From contig JAVVHL010000077.1 in NCBI GenBank assembly GCA_032249575.1, positions 1-5,856 on the forward strand: a DNA stretch of 5,856 nucleotides. Reading direction: 5' to 3'. Below, one piece after another: positions 1 through 5,500 of the stretch; position 1 is the first letter of the stretch; every line of letters starts with the position of its first letter. The position numbers and the translations under genes were made by a program. Source of the DNA: Calditenuis sp032249575. GTDB lineage: Archaea > Thermoproteota > Nitrososphaeria_A > Caldarchaeales > Calditenuaceae. Under the pieces are notes generated by a model that was not told where the DNA came from, ran no database searches, and saw only the letters and a program-made list of their open reading frames with translations.

Positions 1-267
1 TGGGAGCAGCACGGAGGGTCCGTCGAGGTGACGGAGCAGTTCAAGGTCCATGTGGGGGAGTGGGAGTGGGCGGTGCACGGACTTTGGAGGGCAGGCGTCA
101 ACGTCCTCTCCTTCAGGGAAGGTCAGAGCGTTGTCCTCCAACCGGTCGACGGTTGGGTCAGGCTCTCGGACGTGAGGGCCTCCGGGCCGGCGACCGTCTA
201 CGACCTGGTGCTGGAAGGTGGGACCTACTACATGGCAGGTGAGGGGCCGGTGCTGCCGATGATGGAC
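1..267 (+). other. Intein-like (Hint) domain, C-terminal portion, possibly degenerate mini-intein
   Basis: In frame with the ATPase. Codons at 13-48 give GGSVEVTEQFKV, matching intein block B (G-x-x-[IV]-x-[VT]-T-x-x-H) except that Phe (43-45) replaces the His. A WAVHGLWRAG stretch follows, like the usual 'a..L..GD' after block B but with Val for Asp. Then GWVRLSDV, and TVYDLVLEGG (193-222), a good block F match, with YYMAG continuing it. There is no room for a LAGLIDADG endonuclease, so this would be a mini-intein. Block G normally ends His-Asn before Cys/Ser/Thr; here the end is LPMMD followed by Thr of TGHG. The only sensible splice point I see is Asp(265-267)/Thr(268-270). Inteins ending in Asp are rare but known. 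Block A lies upstream and unseen. The alternative is a dead Hint domain now part of the ATPase. The call rests on motif reading by eye. Confidence 0.7.
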
Positions 268-789
268 ACGGGCCACGGCGTGATCTCGACGTTCCACGCC
301 GGGAGCGTCCAGAAATTGATCCAGAGGCTGGTCAGCGACCCCATCAACGTCCCCAAGACCTTCATCGACAACCTGAACTGCGTCGTCCTCCAGAGCGCCG
401 TGTTGCACCCCCACACCGGAAAGCTCGAGAGGAGGGTGCTGAGCTTCAACGAGATACTCGGCGTAGATGCGGAGACGGGGGGCGTGAACTACGTCGAGGT
501 CTTCAGCTGGAATCCTGTGACCGACATGCACGAGTTCCGAGGAGAGGGGACCAGCTACCTTCTGGAGGAGAAGGTGGCCAGGATGCGGGGGATACCCCGG
601 AGGGAGATCAGGAGGATCTACGCCGAGCTCCGCCTCCGGGCCGAGTTCATCAGGAAGCTGATACAGCTCGGCGTCTACGAGTACAAGGACGTCTTCAGGG
701 CGGTCGCCCACGCCTACACCGTCGGCGTAGAGAAGGCACTCCAGGAGGTGGAGGTGGTTGCGCGTCAGGGGGCGGAGCAGCGACGCTGA
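1..789 (+). CDS. Type II/IV secretion (pilus/archaellum-like) motor ATPase, C-terminal part, interrupted by an intein-like insert
   Basis: Partial gene; the frame is open from base 1 and the 5' end lies outside the window. From base 268 the protein reads as the end of a GspE/FlaI/KlbA-family hexameric ATPase, which hydrolyses ATP at the inner face of the membrane to drive pilus or archaellum assembly. Visible family marks are the His-box TGHG (268-279) followed by STFHAGS, then QRLVSDPINVPKTFIDNLN, a NEILG segment and a FSWNPVTD segment. The tail is helical, with a YLLEEK-like stretch and many Arg and Glu. Walker B (hydrophobic residues then GExRG) normally lies about 15-25 residues before TGHG, but it is absent from the 89 codons visible upstream; these look like an intein instead. 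Walker A must lie outside the window. The stop falls inside the start region of the platform-protein gene, so the two are probably cotranscribed and translationally coupled. Which pilus or secretion subtype it serves cannot be told. Confidence 0.9.
   Translation, partial: WEQHGGSVEVTEQFKVHVGEWEWAVHGLWRAGVNVLSFREGQSVVLQPVDGWVRLSDVRASGPATVYDLVLEGGTYYMAGEGPVLPMMDTGHGVISTFHAGSVQKLIQRLVSDPINVPKTFIDNLNCVVLQSAVLHPHTGKLERRVLSFNEILGVDAETGGVNYVEVFSWNPVTDMHEFRGEGTSYLLEEKVARMRGIPRREIRRIYAELRLRAEFIRKLIQLGVYEYKDVFRAVAHAYTVGVEKALQEVEVVARQGAEQRR
744..750 (+). promoter_or_regulatory. Shine-Dalgarno sequence supporting the TTG start at 758
   Basis: GGAGGTG lies inside the end of the ATPase gene, 7 nt before TTG at 758. 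This favours the TTG start of the platform protein over ATG at 794 or 797, whose nearest purine-rich site (GGAG at 774-777) is 16 nt away. The position implies translational coupling to the ATPase. Confidence 0.6.
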
Positions 790-2215
790 GCTGATGATGG
801 CTTACCTGAGGGCCCTCGCGACGGAGGAGCTCGACGACCTCACCTATCTCGAACTGGTCTCCTCCACCTCAGGTCAGATCGGAGAGGTCCTCAAGCCCCT
901 GGCCCAGGCGAGGGACCTCTTCAGGAATTGGGGTTTCGGCCTCGGGAAGGCCCTGAGGTCCGTGGCCTCGACCGTCGTCAATCCGAGGGTGAGGGGGCTT
1001 GTGGAGAGGATGGGGAAGGCCGTGGAGGCCGGGATGAGATCGGTGGCCTACGTCAGGATGGAGTACGAGAGGATGAGGGACATAGGAAGGAAGGAGATGG
1101 AGAGCGCGCTGGACCACGCCAGGACGCTCGGAGACCTCTACATGACGCTGATCAGCACCTTCACCTTCCTCATCGCGGCCTTCGTCATCGCCTCCAGCAC
1201 CTTCAGCGGCATCAGCGGCTCCACCGTCCTCCTCTTCGTCCTCGCGGGGATCGGAGGCTCCTCCCTCTTCGTTACTTTCCTCACCTGGCGCTACCTCGGG
1301 ACCGACACGATGGTCTCGACGGGGCCCTTCGCTCCGTACTGGATGAGGTTCGTCGAGGAGACCGCACCGATGGCGCTGGTCGCCTCCGTCGCCGCCTCCC
1401 TCCTCTCGGTGCTGCTCCTTGACCCCCGCACGGGGAGCCTCCTGAGCGCAGGAATAGGTGCAGCCCTCACAGCCTTCGCCGCCTCCAGCTGGATCAAGTC
1501 CAGGAGGATACCGGCCCTCGACGCTGAACTTCCGATCGTCTTCAGGGCCCTCTCCGAGGTGATGGCGCACTTCAAGGACCCCAAGGACGCGATAGGTGTC
1601 GTCTCAGAGGGCCAACCCAAAACCATCAGGCGCCTCCTCGAAAAGGTCTCCGCTCTCCTTCGGGCAGGGGTCGAGCTGGGGACTGCGATGAGGTCGGTCT
1701 TCTCAAGCACCGGAAGCAGGCTGGCGTCCGACGCCTCCGAGATCCTCGTCGAGGGGATGAGGCTTGGCGTGCCGTCCCACGGCATAGGCAACGTCGTCTA
1801 CCTCTACCTCAACGACAGGCTCTCGATGAGGAAGAAGAGGTCCCAAGTAGCTGGGTACATCAAGGGCGTCGCCTACCCTTCCGTCGGCACCTCGGCCGCT
1901 ATCATGGGAGTCGTCGGGTCGCTCTACGGTCTGCTGCTGAACGCGATCACGATGGTCAGGCAGTTCCTTCCGCTGAGCCCCGACCTACCTCTGGGCCTGA
2001 TGTGGCGCGTCATGCTCGTCGCTATCGTCGTTATGTCCCTGACCTGTGCGCTGCTCGTCTACCTCATCGAGGGGTCCTCTCGTGCCCACCTGGCACTTTA
2101 CTTCGGTTCCATGCTCCTGGCCTCCTCGGCCGTCTTCTACATGACCTCGACGGGGACGACCGCGCTGCTCGAGTCGTTGACCTCTCACCTCTCGAGGCTC
2201 AGATCGATGTGGTGA
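758..2215 (+). CDS. Type II secretion system F / FlaJ / TadC-like membrane platform protein
   Basis: A 485-residue polytopic membrane protein, the expected partner of the upstream ATPase. Proteins of this family (T2SSF domain) form the inner-membrane platform on which the ATPase works and into which pilins are inserted. It has two halves. In the first, a soluble helical part (residues ~27-128) is followed by hydrophobic segments at ~130-150, 155-178, 203-222 and 227-245. In the second, a soluble part (~255-370, with AELPIVFRAL and a YLNDRLSMRKKR stretch) is followed by hydrophobic segments at ~376-398, 415-437 and 443-462. The length matches the longer archaeal FlaJ-like proteins. The TTG start is chosen for its ribosome binding site; ATG at 794 would drop 12 residues and remove the 32-bp overlap with the ATPase gene. 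The stop lies 4 nt before the next start. Archaellum versus adhesive or secretory pilus cannot be decided, since no pilin or flagellin gene is in view. Confidence 0.88.
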   Translation: MRVRGRSSDAELMMAYLRALATEELDDLTYLELVSSTSGQIGEVLKPLAQARDLFRNWGFGLGKALRSVASTVVNPRVRGLVERMGKAVEAGMRSVAYVRMEYERMRDIGRKEMESALDHARTLGDLYMTLISTFTFLIAAFVIASSTFSGISGSTVLLFVLAGIGGSSLFVTFLTWRYLGTDTMVSTGPFAPYWMRFVEETAPMALVASVAASLLSVLLLDPRTGSLLSAGIGAALTAFAASSWIKSRRIPALDAELPIVFRALSEVMAHFKDPKDAIGVVSEGQPKTIRRLLEKVSALLRAGVELGTAMRSVFSSTGSRLASDASEILVEGMRLGVPSHGIGNVVYLYLNDRLSMRKKRSQVAGYIKGVAYPSVGTSAAIMGVVGSLYGLLLNAITMVRQFLPLSPDLPLGLMWRVMLVAIVVMSLTCALLVYLIEGSSRAHLALYFGSMLLASSAVFYMTSTGTTALLESLTSHLSRLRSMW

Positions 2216-2219
2216 GAAG

Positions 2220-2696
2220 ATGCAGGAGCTTCTGGGCATCTTGAGCATCGTCTCGTCGCTGCTGGTCCTCGCCCTCATCTGGTCAACCGCCAGGCCCGTC
2301 AGGAGGCACACGAGGAGGATGACGATGTACGGGCTCGCTGGGACGCAGGCTTCGGCCGTTCTGCGCCAGGAGCCGGAGACGGTGCCGGTGGTCGAAGTCG
2401 GTGCGACGAAGGTCGAGTCAAAGGAGGTGGGCGCTGAGGTCGTAAAGGCCGAGCCAGGGACCGGTGCGAAGGAGGCATTCAAGGAAAGGCCGGAGGGGAC
2501 TGAGGTGAAGCAGGGGCAGCAGGAGGAGCCGGCCGACCTCCAAGGGACCGGTGAGGGACAGGCACCACCGCAGGACTTATCGCCTGAAGCTGACCTCGAG
2601 GAGGAAGTGGTCAGGGAGCTCTCGGAGACGTTGAGCATGTACAGGCAGCTGCTGGAGGAGCTGCGCAGGCTCAGGTCAGGAGGTTCCCCTGAGTAG
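2220..2696 (+). CDS. Small single-pass membrane protein with charged tail and C-terminal helix (unknown function)
   Basis: A 158-residue protein I do not recognise. Residues 3-22 form one hydrophobic helix. A basic cluster follows (R25, R28, R29, R32, R33), so by the positive-inside rule the rest should be cytoplasmic. Residues ~50-125 are low-complexity, rich in Glu, Pro, Gly, Gln and Val, and probably disordered. Residues ~124-152 are a strongly charged amphipathic helix with Leu/Val spacing that could form a coiled coil. The ATG lies 4 nt after the platform gene's stop, and GGTGAG across that stop (2211-2216) could serve as ribosome binding site, so it belongs to the same operon. There is no class III signal peptide (K/R-G before a hydrophobic run), so it is not an ordinary pilin. 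A cytoplasmic adaptor or scaffold for the ATPase-platform complex is an inference from position and topology only. Its 3' end overlaps the opposing PUA gene by 21 bp. Confidence 0.75.
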   Translation: MQELLGILSIVSSLLVLALIWSTARPVRRHTRRMTMYGLAGTQASAVLRQEPETVPVVEVGATKVESKEVGAEVVKAEPGTGAKEAFKERPEGTEVKQGQQEEPADLQGTGEGQAPPQDLSPEADLEEEVVRELSETLSMYRQLLEELRRLRSGGSPE

Positions 2697-3179
2697 CTCT
2701 AGCGCCCTCATCCCGAGCTCGTGGTAGCGGTCTCCGTGGTGCTGGACGTTCGAGATCACCTTCCCCTTTGCGAGCGATTGGAGCTCCTCGGAGGACACCA
2801 GAGCCTCGCCTATCGCTATCGCCTGAGAAGCCCTGACCTCCCTCACAACGACCACCTCTTCCCTGGAGAAGGCCCCCTCGACCTTGACGATACCCGGCCT
2901 CATGACAGCAGCGCCGTTGAGGACGTGAGGGACAGCACCGATGTCCACGTAAACAGCGGGATATTTCGAGAGGAGTGGAGCGTTCACCTTCTCCGCAGCG
3001 ATCGGAACCAGCAGGCCCTTATGCTCGAAGAGGACGAACCCGTCGACCGCGAAGACCCTCTTCCCTTCGTCCTCCAGGACCGCACCGATTTTGCACTCCA
3101 TCTCAAGCCCCTGGGACCTGAGCCTCTCCCTGAGCTGCTTGAGGTCGGACTTGCTGAGCCTGTGAAACCTCATCGCCAC
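2676..3179 (-). CDS. PUA-domain RNA-binding protein, Tma20/MCT-1-like
   Basis: A 167-residue protein of the archaeal Tma20/MCT-1 type (COG2016-like), the usual length for the family. The N-terminal part (~1-70, starting with an FHRLSKSDLKQL-like helix and including FAVDGFVLF and LLVPI) is the pre-PUA domain. Residues ~75-150 are the PUA domain, seen in VYVDIGAVPHVLNGA, VMRPGIVKVEG, the AIAIGEALVSSEEL region and GKVISNVQHHGD. PUA domains bind structured RNA; the eukaryotic relatives act with DENR in ribosome recycling and re-initiation, so a ribosome-linked role is likely here but is inferred from family. The start taken is GTG at 3179-3177. ATG at 3173-3171, two codons in, sits 10 nt after the same GGAGGTG and is almost as good. 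It stands alone on the minus strand and its end overlaps the pilus-operon gene tail to tail. Confidence 0.88.
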   Translation of the reverse strand: MAMRFHRLSKSDLKQLRERLRSQGLEMECKIGAVLEDEGKRVFAVDGFVLFEHKGLLVPIAAEKVNAPLLSKYPAVYVDIGAVPHVLNGAAVMRPGIVKVEGAFSREEVVVVREVRASQAIAIGEALVSSEELQSLAKGKVISNVQHHGDRYHELGMRALELLRGTS

Positions 3180-3183
3180 CTTT

Positions 3184-3190
3184 CACCTCC
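3184..3190 (-). promoter_or_regulatory. Shine-Dalgarno sequence of the PUA-domain gene
   Basis: The minus strand reads GGAGGTG here, 4 nt before GTG (3179) and 10 nt before ATG (3173). It confirms the start region but does not choose between the two codons. Confidence 0.55.
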
Positions 3191-3212
3191 CTGAAGCGGT
3201 GAAGGGCCAAGT

Positions 3213-3224
3213 CTTATCCAAAAG
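3213..3224 (+). promoter_or_regulatory. Candidate TATA-like box before the carbinolamine dehydratase gene
   Basis: CTTATCCAAAAG is the most A/T-rich stretch of the 63-base divergent gap. TTATCC is centred about 26 nt before GTG at 3243, the spacing expected for a leaderless archaeal transcript. GCGAGGAG (3224-3231) could instead be a ribosome binding site. The opposite strand (CTTTTGGATAAG) might serve the PUA gene, at a less convincing distance. Position and composition are the only evidence. Confidence 0.35.
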
Positions 3225-3242
3225 CGAGGAGTCGGAATCGGT

Positions 3243-3536
3243 GTGAGGAGGCTCGGCGAGAGGGACGTCAGGAGGATGCTGAAGGATTTGGGAAGCTGGA
3301 GGCTAGTGGGGAGGAGGATCGTCAGGGTCGTGAGGTACGAGGGCTTCATGCCGGGCGTTGAGCTGCTGAACGAGATCGCCAAGCTCGCCGAGGAGATGGA
3401 CCACCACCCCGACGTCACGGTCTCGTACGGCAGGATGAGGATATCGCTGACGACGCACGACGCAGGGGGTCTCACCGAGCTGGACTTCAAGCTCGCATCG
3501 AGGATAGAGGAGATTCTGAGGGCTAAAGGGCTCTGA
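3243..3536 (+). CDS. Pterin-4a-carbinolamine dehydratase (PCD/DCoH family)
   Basis: A 97-residue cytoplasmic enzyme of the typical family length. It dehydrates 4a-hydroxy-tetrahydropterin, recycling the cofactor after aromatic amino acid hydroxylation. The known catalytic motif [EDKH]-x3-H-[HN]-[PCS]-x5-[YWF]-x9-[HW]-x8-15-D is met exactly: E50, H54, H55, P56, Y62, H72 and D81, with THDAGGLT around the second active-site His. Function as a PCD-fold enzyme is therefore secure. Which pterin it serves is not: many prokaryotes with this protein lack phenylalanine hydroxylase, and a role tied to molybdopterin has been proposed for such cases. GTG at 3243 is the start that leaves the N-terminal helix whole. 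The gene is monocistronic, divergent from the PUA gene, and its stop overlaps the end of the opposing M42 peptidase gene by 14 bp. Confidence 0.92.
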   Translation: MRRLGERDVRRMLKDLGSWRLVGRRIVRVVRYEGFMPGVELLNEIAKLAEEMDHHPDVTVSYGRMRISLTTHDAGGLTELDFKLASRIEEILRAKGL

Positions 3537-4587
3537 GGGCCCTCTCAGCGTCGAGGACGGCCGCCTTGCCGAGCCTCACGACGGCCTCCAGGTCCCTCAG
3601 GTCCATCATCAGGTTCGGCGAGTGTAGATATCGGCAGGGCGTAGCGAGGACCACCGTCGGCACGCCCCTCCTCTGGAGGTGTATCCTTCCGGCGTCCGTC
3701 CCCCCGCCCGTCATCACCTGAACCTGGTAAGGTATCCCCTGCGACTCGGCCAGATCCACCAGCCACCTGACTAAGTTAGGGTTCGTCAGCATCGAGGAGT
3801 CCATGGCCCTCACCGCAGCGCCAGACCCGAGCCTGGTGACGTAGTCCTGAGGTTGAACGCCTGGGACGTCGGCGGCCACCGTGCACTCCAGGACTACAGC
3901 CAGGTCCGGCTCGACCTGCTCCACGATCACCGAGGCCCCCCTCAGCCCCAGCTCCTCCTGAACGGTGAAGACGGCGTAGAGGTCGACGTCCTCCGATGAC
4001 CTGAGGACCTCGCGGGCTATCGCTACCTCCGCGGCACACCCTGCCCTGTCGTCGAGGGCCTTGGAGAGGACCCTGTTGCCGTTGACGGAGAAGTTGGGAG
4101 GGAAGGTGACGTAGCTTCCCACCCTGATCCCCATCGCCTCAGCCTCCGACCTCGAGGAGGCGCCGACGTCGACGTAGAGGTCCTTCACGTTCGGGACCGT
4201 CTTCATCTCCTCGGGCGTCATGACGTGCGGAGGCTTCACGCCTATGCACCCCTCGACCGGTGAGGAGCCGTGCACGACCACCCTCTGCCCTATCAGGACC
4301 CTCGGATCCAGCCCGCCGAGCGGTGCGATGTACAGGAATCCCGACTCGTCAACGTGCCTCACGATCATAGCCACCTCGTCCATGTGGGCCACCATCATCA
4401 CCCTCGGCCCCTTCCCACGTCCTATGCGGAAGAAGAGGTTGCCGAGGTTGTCCCTCCATCGCTCCGACGATATGGGTGCGAGCAGCTCCTCGATCCTCGA
4501 TGCCACGTCCCTCTCCCATGCCGGAGGACCGTAGGCCGTCGCAAGGGATCTGAGTATCTCCAGCAACTCATGCCTCGAGGACGCCAC
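3523..4587 (-). CDS. M42-family metallo-aminopeptidase (TET-type glutamyl/deblocking aminopeptidase)
   Basis: A 354-residue protein of normal length for peptidase family M42 (FrvX/COG1363, often annotated endoglucanase M or TET aminopeptidase). Members form large cytoplasmic dodecamers and remove N-terminal residues from peptides after proteasome action, using two metal ions. The metal and catalytic residues are all visible: H68 and D70 in VAHMDE, D179/D180 in KALDDR, the E211-E212 pair in FTVQEELG, E234 in VLECT, and H322 in RYLHSP. Also present are GLDPRVLIGQRV (92-103), the PA-like insert with GVKPPHVM (116-123) and GGGTDAGR (294-301). Substrate preference (Glu/Asp, Leu or Lys) cannot be read from the sequence. 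GTG at 4587 is preferred: it gives the standard N-terminus (LLEILRSLATAYGPPAWE) and lies about 25 nt from a TATA-like box, consistent with a leaderless mRNA, and no ribosome binding site precedes it. Convergent with the carbinolamine dehydratase gene, divergent from the kinase gene. Confidence 0.93.
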   Translation of the reverse strand: MASSRHELLEILRSLATAYGPPAWERDVASRIEELLAPISSERWRDNLGNLFFRIGRGKGPRVMMVAHMDEVAMIVRHVDESGFLYIAPLGGLDPRVLIGQRVVVHGSSPVEGCIGVKPPHVMTPEEMKTVPNVKDLYVDVGASSRSEAEAMGIRVGSYVTFPPNFSVNGNRVLSKALDDRAGCAAEVAIAREVLRSSEDVDLYAVFTVQEELGLRGASVIVEQVEPDLAVVLECTVAADVPGVQPQDYVTRLGSGAAVRAMDSSMLTNPNLVRWLVDLAESQGIPYQVQVMTGGGTDAGRIHLQRRGVPTVVLATPCRYLHSPNLMMDLRDLEAVVRLGKAAVLDAERALRAL

Positions 4588-4606
4588 GCGTCGATCCCGG
4601 CGCTCA

Positions 4607-4616
4607 TTGATATAAG
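4607..4616. promoter_or_regulatory. Shared divergent TATA-like box for the M42 peptidase and isopentenyl phosphate kinase genes
   Basis: TTGATATAAG is the only A/T-rich stretch in the 52-base gap between the two divergent genes, and it is TATA-like on both strands (TATAAG forward, CTTATATC reverse). Its centre is about 28 nt from ATG 4640 and about 25 nt from GTG 4587. These are box A distances for leaderless transcription in both directions. Neither start has a convincing Shine-Dalgarno. One or both promoters could use it. Confidence 0.55.
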
Positions 4617-4639
4617 TCCGTCACGGTGCGGGATGCCGG

Positions 4640-5434
4640 ATGGGGAGGCTGCAGGTCCTGAAGATCGGGGGCTCGGTGCTGATGGACAAGAGGTCAGGAA
4701 GCAGCGAGTTGAGGGAGGAGCTGCTGAAGGAGCTCTTCAGCAGAATCAGGGACGAGCTGGAAGGGCCGCTGATACTGGTCCACGGAGGGGGGACCGAGGT
4801 CCACAGGGTCGCGGTCGAGTACAACGTCGCTGCGGGCGCAAAGCGGAGCTCCGTCGAGGGGTTCGCCAGGACAGCGCTGGAGGTCAGGCGCCTGAACCTC
4901 AAGGTGACCGAGCTCATGACGTCCTCCGGCCTCATGCCCTTCCCGATACCGGCCTCCCTCGCCTTCCGGACCACAGGAGGAAGGATAAGGTCCGCGAACC
5001 TCGACCCTTTCCTCGCCTCGCTCGAGCACGGCCTGATCCCCGTCACCTGCGGCGACGTCGTCTTCGACAGAGAGCTGGGCTTCACGGTCCTCTCCGGCGA
5101 CTCCATCTCGGTCTACCTGGCGACCAAGCTTAGGGCAGTAAGGATAGTCTACGCGACCGATGTGGACGGCGTTCTGGCGCGAGACCCTGAGGGCAGGACG
5201 AGGCTCGTCCCCCAGATGGATTACGAGACCCACAGGAGGACCGTCTACACCGAGGTGCCCGATGCAACAGGGGGGATGGCGGCGAAGGTGGAGGAGGCCT
5301 TCGAGGCGGTGGAGGCAGGAGTGGAGGTGGTGATCGTCAACGGCCTCAGGCCTGAGAGGGTGATAGGCGCGCTGAGGGGCGAGAGGGTGGAGGGCACATA
5401 CCTGGTCAGGAGCCTCAGCTCTGGCAGATCTTAG
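4640..5434 (+). CDS. ipk: Isopentenyl phosphate kinase
   Basis: A 264-residue amino-acid-kinase-fold enzyme of the size usual for archaeal isopentenyl phosphate kinase, which phosphorylates isopentenyl phosphate to isopentenyl diphosphate in the alternative mevalonate pathway that supplies archaeal lipid side chains. Evidence: the N-terminal Lys-Gly-Gly loop LKIGGSVLMDK (K8, K17); the HGGG glycine loop (48-51) with H55 four residues on, where the family's catalytic His stands; GDVVFD (138-143) and LSGDSIS (151-157) as in known kinases of this type; YATDVDGVL (171-179) in the nucleotide-binding half; DATGGMAAKV (208-217) with K216. The loop is GGGTEVH, whereas I recall GGGSFGH or close variants as usual, so some divergence exists at the substrate end. 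Fosfomycin kinase, a relative, is less likely because the DxTGGM and GDVVFD motifs are of the isopentenyl phosphate type. ATG at 4640 is chosen; the ATG at 4633 is out of frame. Confidence 0.88.
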   Translation: MGRLQVLKIGGSVLMDKRSGSSELREELLKELFSRIRDELEGPLILVHGGGTEVHRVAVEYNVAAGAKRSSVEGFARTALEVRRLNLKVTELMTSSGLMPFPIPASLAFRTTGGRIRSANLDPFLASLEHGLIPVTCGDVVFDRELGFTVLSGDSISVYLATKLRAVRIVYATDVDGVLARDPEGRTRLVPQMDYETHRRTVYTEVPDATGGMAAKVEEAFEAVEAGVEVVIVNGLRPERVIGALRGERVEGTYLVRSLSSGRS

Positions 5435-5472
5435 CCAGCACCATCAGGCGTGACGCACGTTAACGCGGCAAC

Positions 5473-5481
5473 GTTATTCTA
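5473..5481 (+). promoter_or_regulatory. Candidate TATA-like box before the acylphosphatase gene
   Basis: GTTATTCTA lies in the 66-base gap after the kinase gene. TTATTC is centred about 25 nt before GTG at 5501, and no Shine-Dalgarno lies between, so a leaderless transcript is likely. The gene may also be read through from the kinase gene on the same strand. Confidence 0.35.
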
Positions 5482-5500
5482 CGGGCTTAGCGGTCTTCAG

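Noticed and set aside
28..30. GTG at 28 as the start of the ATPase gene
   Set aside because: The frame is open to base 1 and the codons before and after it form one continuous intein-like block, so it is an internal Val.
256..294. Alternative splice point at Ser/Thr of the STFHAG segment, or at the recalled KlbA position after TGHG
   Set aside because: The residue after TGHG is Val, not a nucleophile, and the STFHAG residues belong to the conserved ATPase core; only Thr at 268-270 follows the Hint end.
869..1570. 233-codon open frame on the minus strand
   Set aside because: It is antisense to the platform protein, rich in Glu, Gly, Asp and Pro as G/C-rich shadow frames are, and has no recognisable domain.
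2220..2290. Pilin or archaellin reading of the small membrane protein
   Set aside because: No Lys/Arg-Gly prepilin cleavage site precedes the hydrophobic run; the basic cluster lies after it, as in a membrane anchor.
1985..2638. 217-codon open frame on the minus strand
   Set aside because: It is antisense to the platform and small membrane protein genes, Ser/Thr/Pro-rich, with no family motif; the plus-strand frames are the real genes.
4270..5133. 287-codon open frame on the plus strand
   Set aside because: It runs across the M42 peptidase (antisense) and the kinase (another frame), is dominated by Arg, Pro, Gly and His, and both real genes have complete motifs.
5458..5465. Palindrome CGTTAACG and the repeated ACGTTA (5457-5462, 5471-5476) after the kinase gene
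   Set aside because: It is too short for a terminator hairpin, no T run follows, and the second copy overlaps the candidate TATA box. Chance is as likely as an operator.
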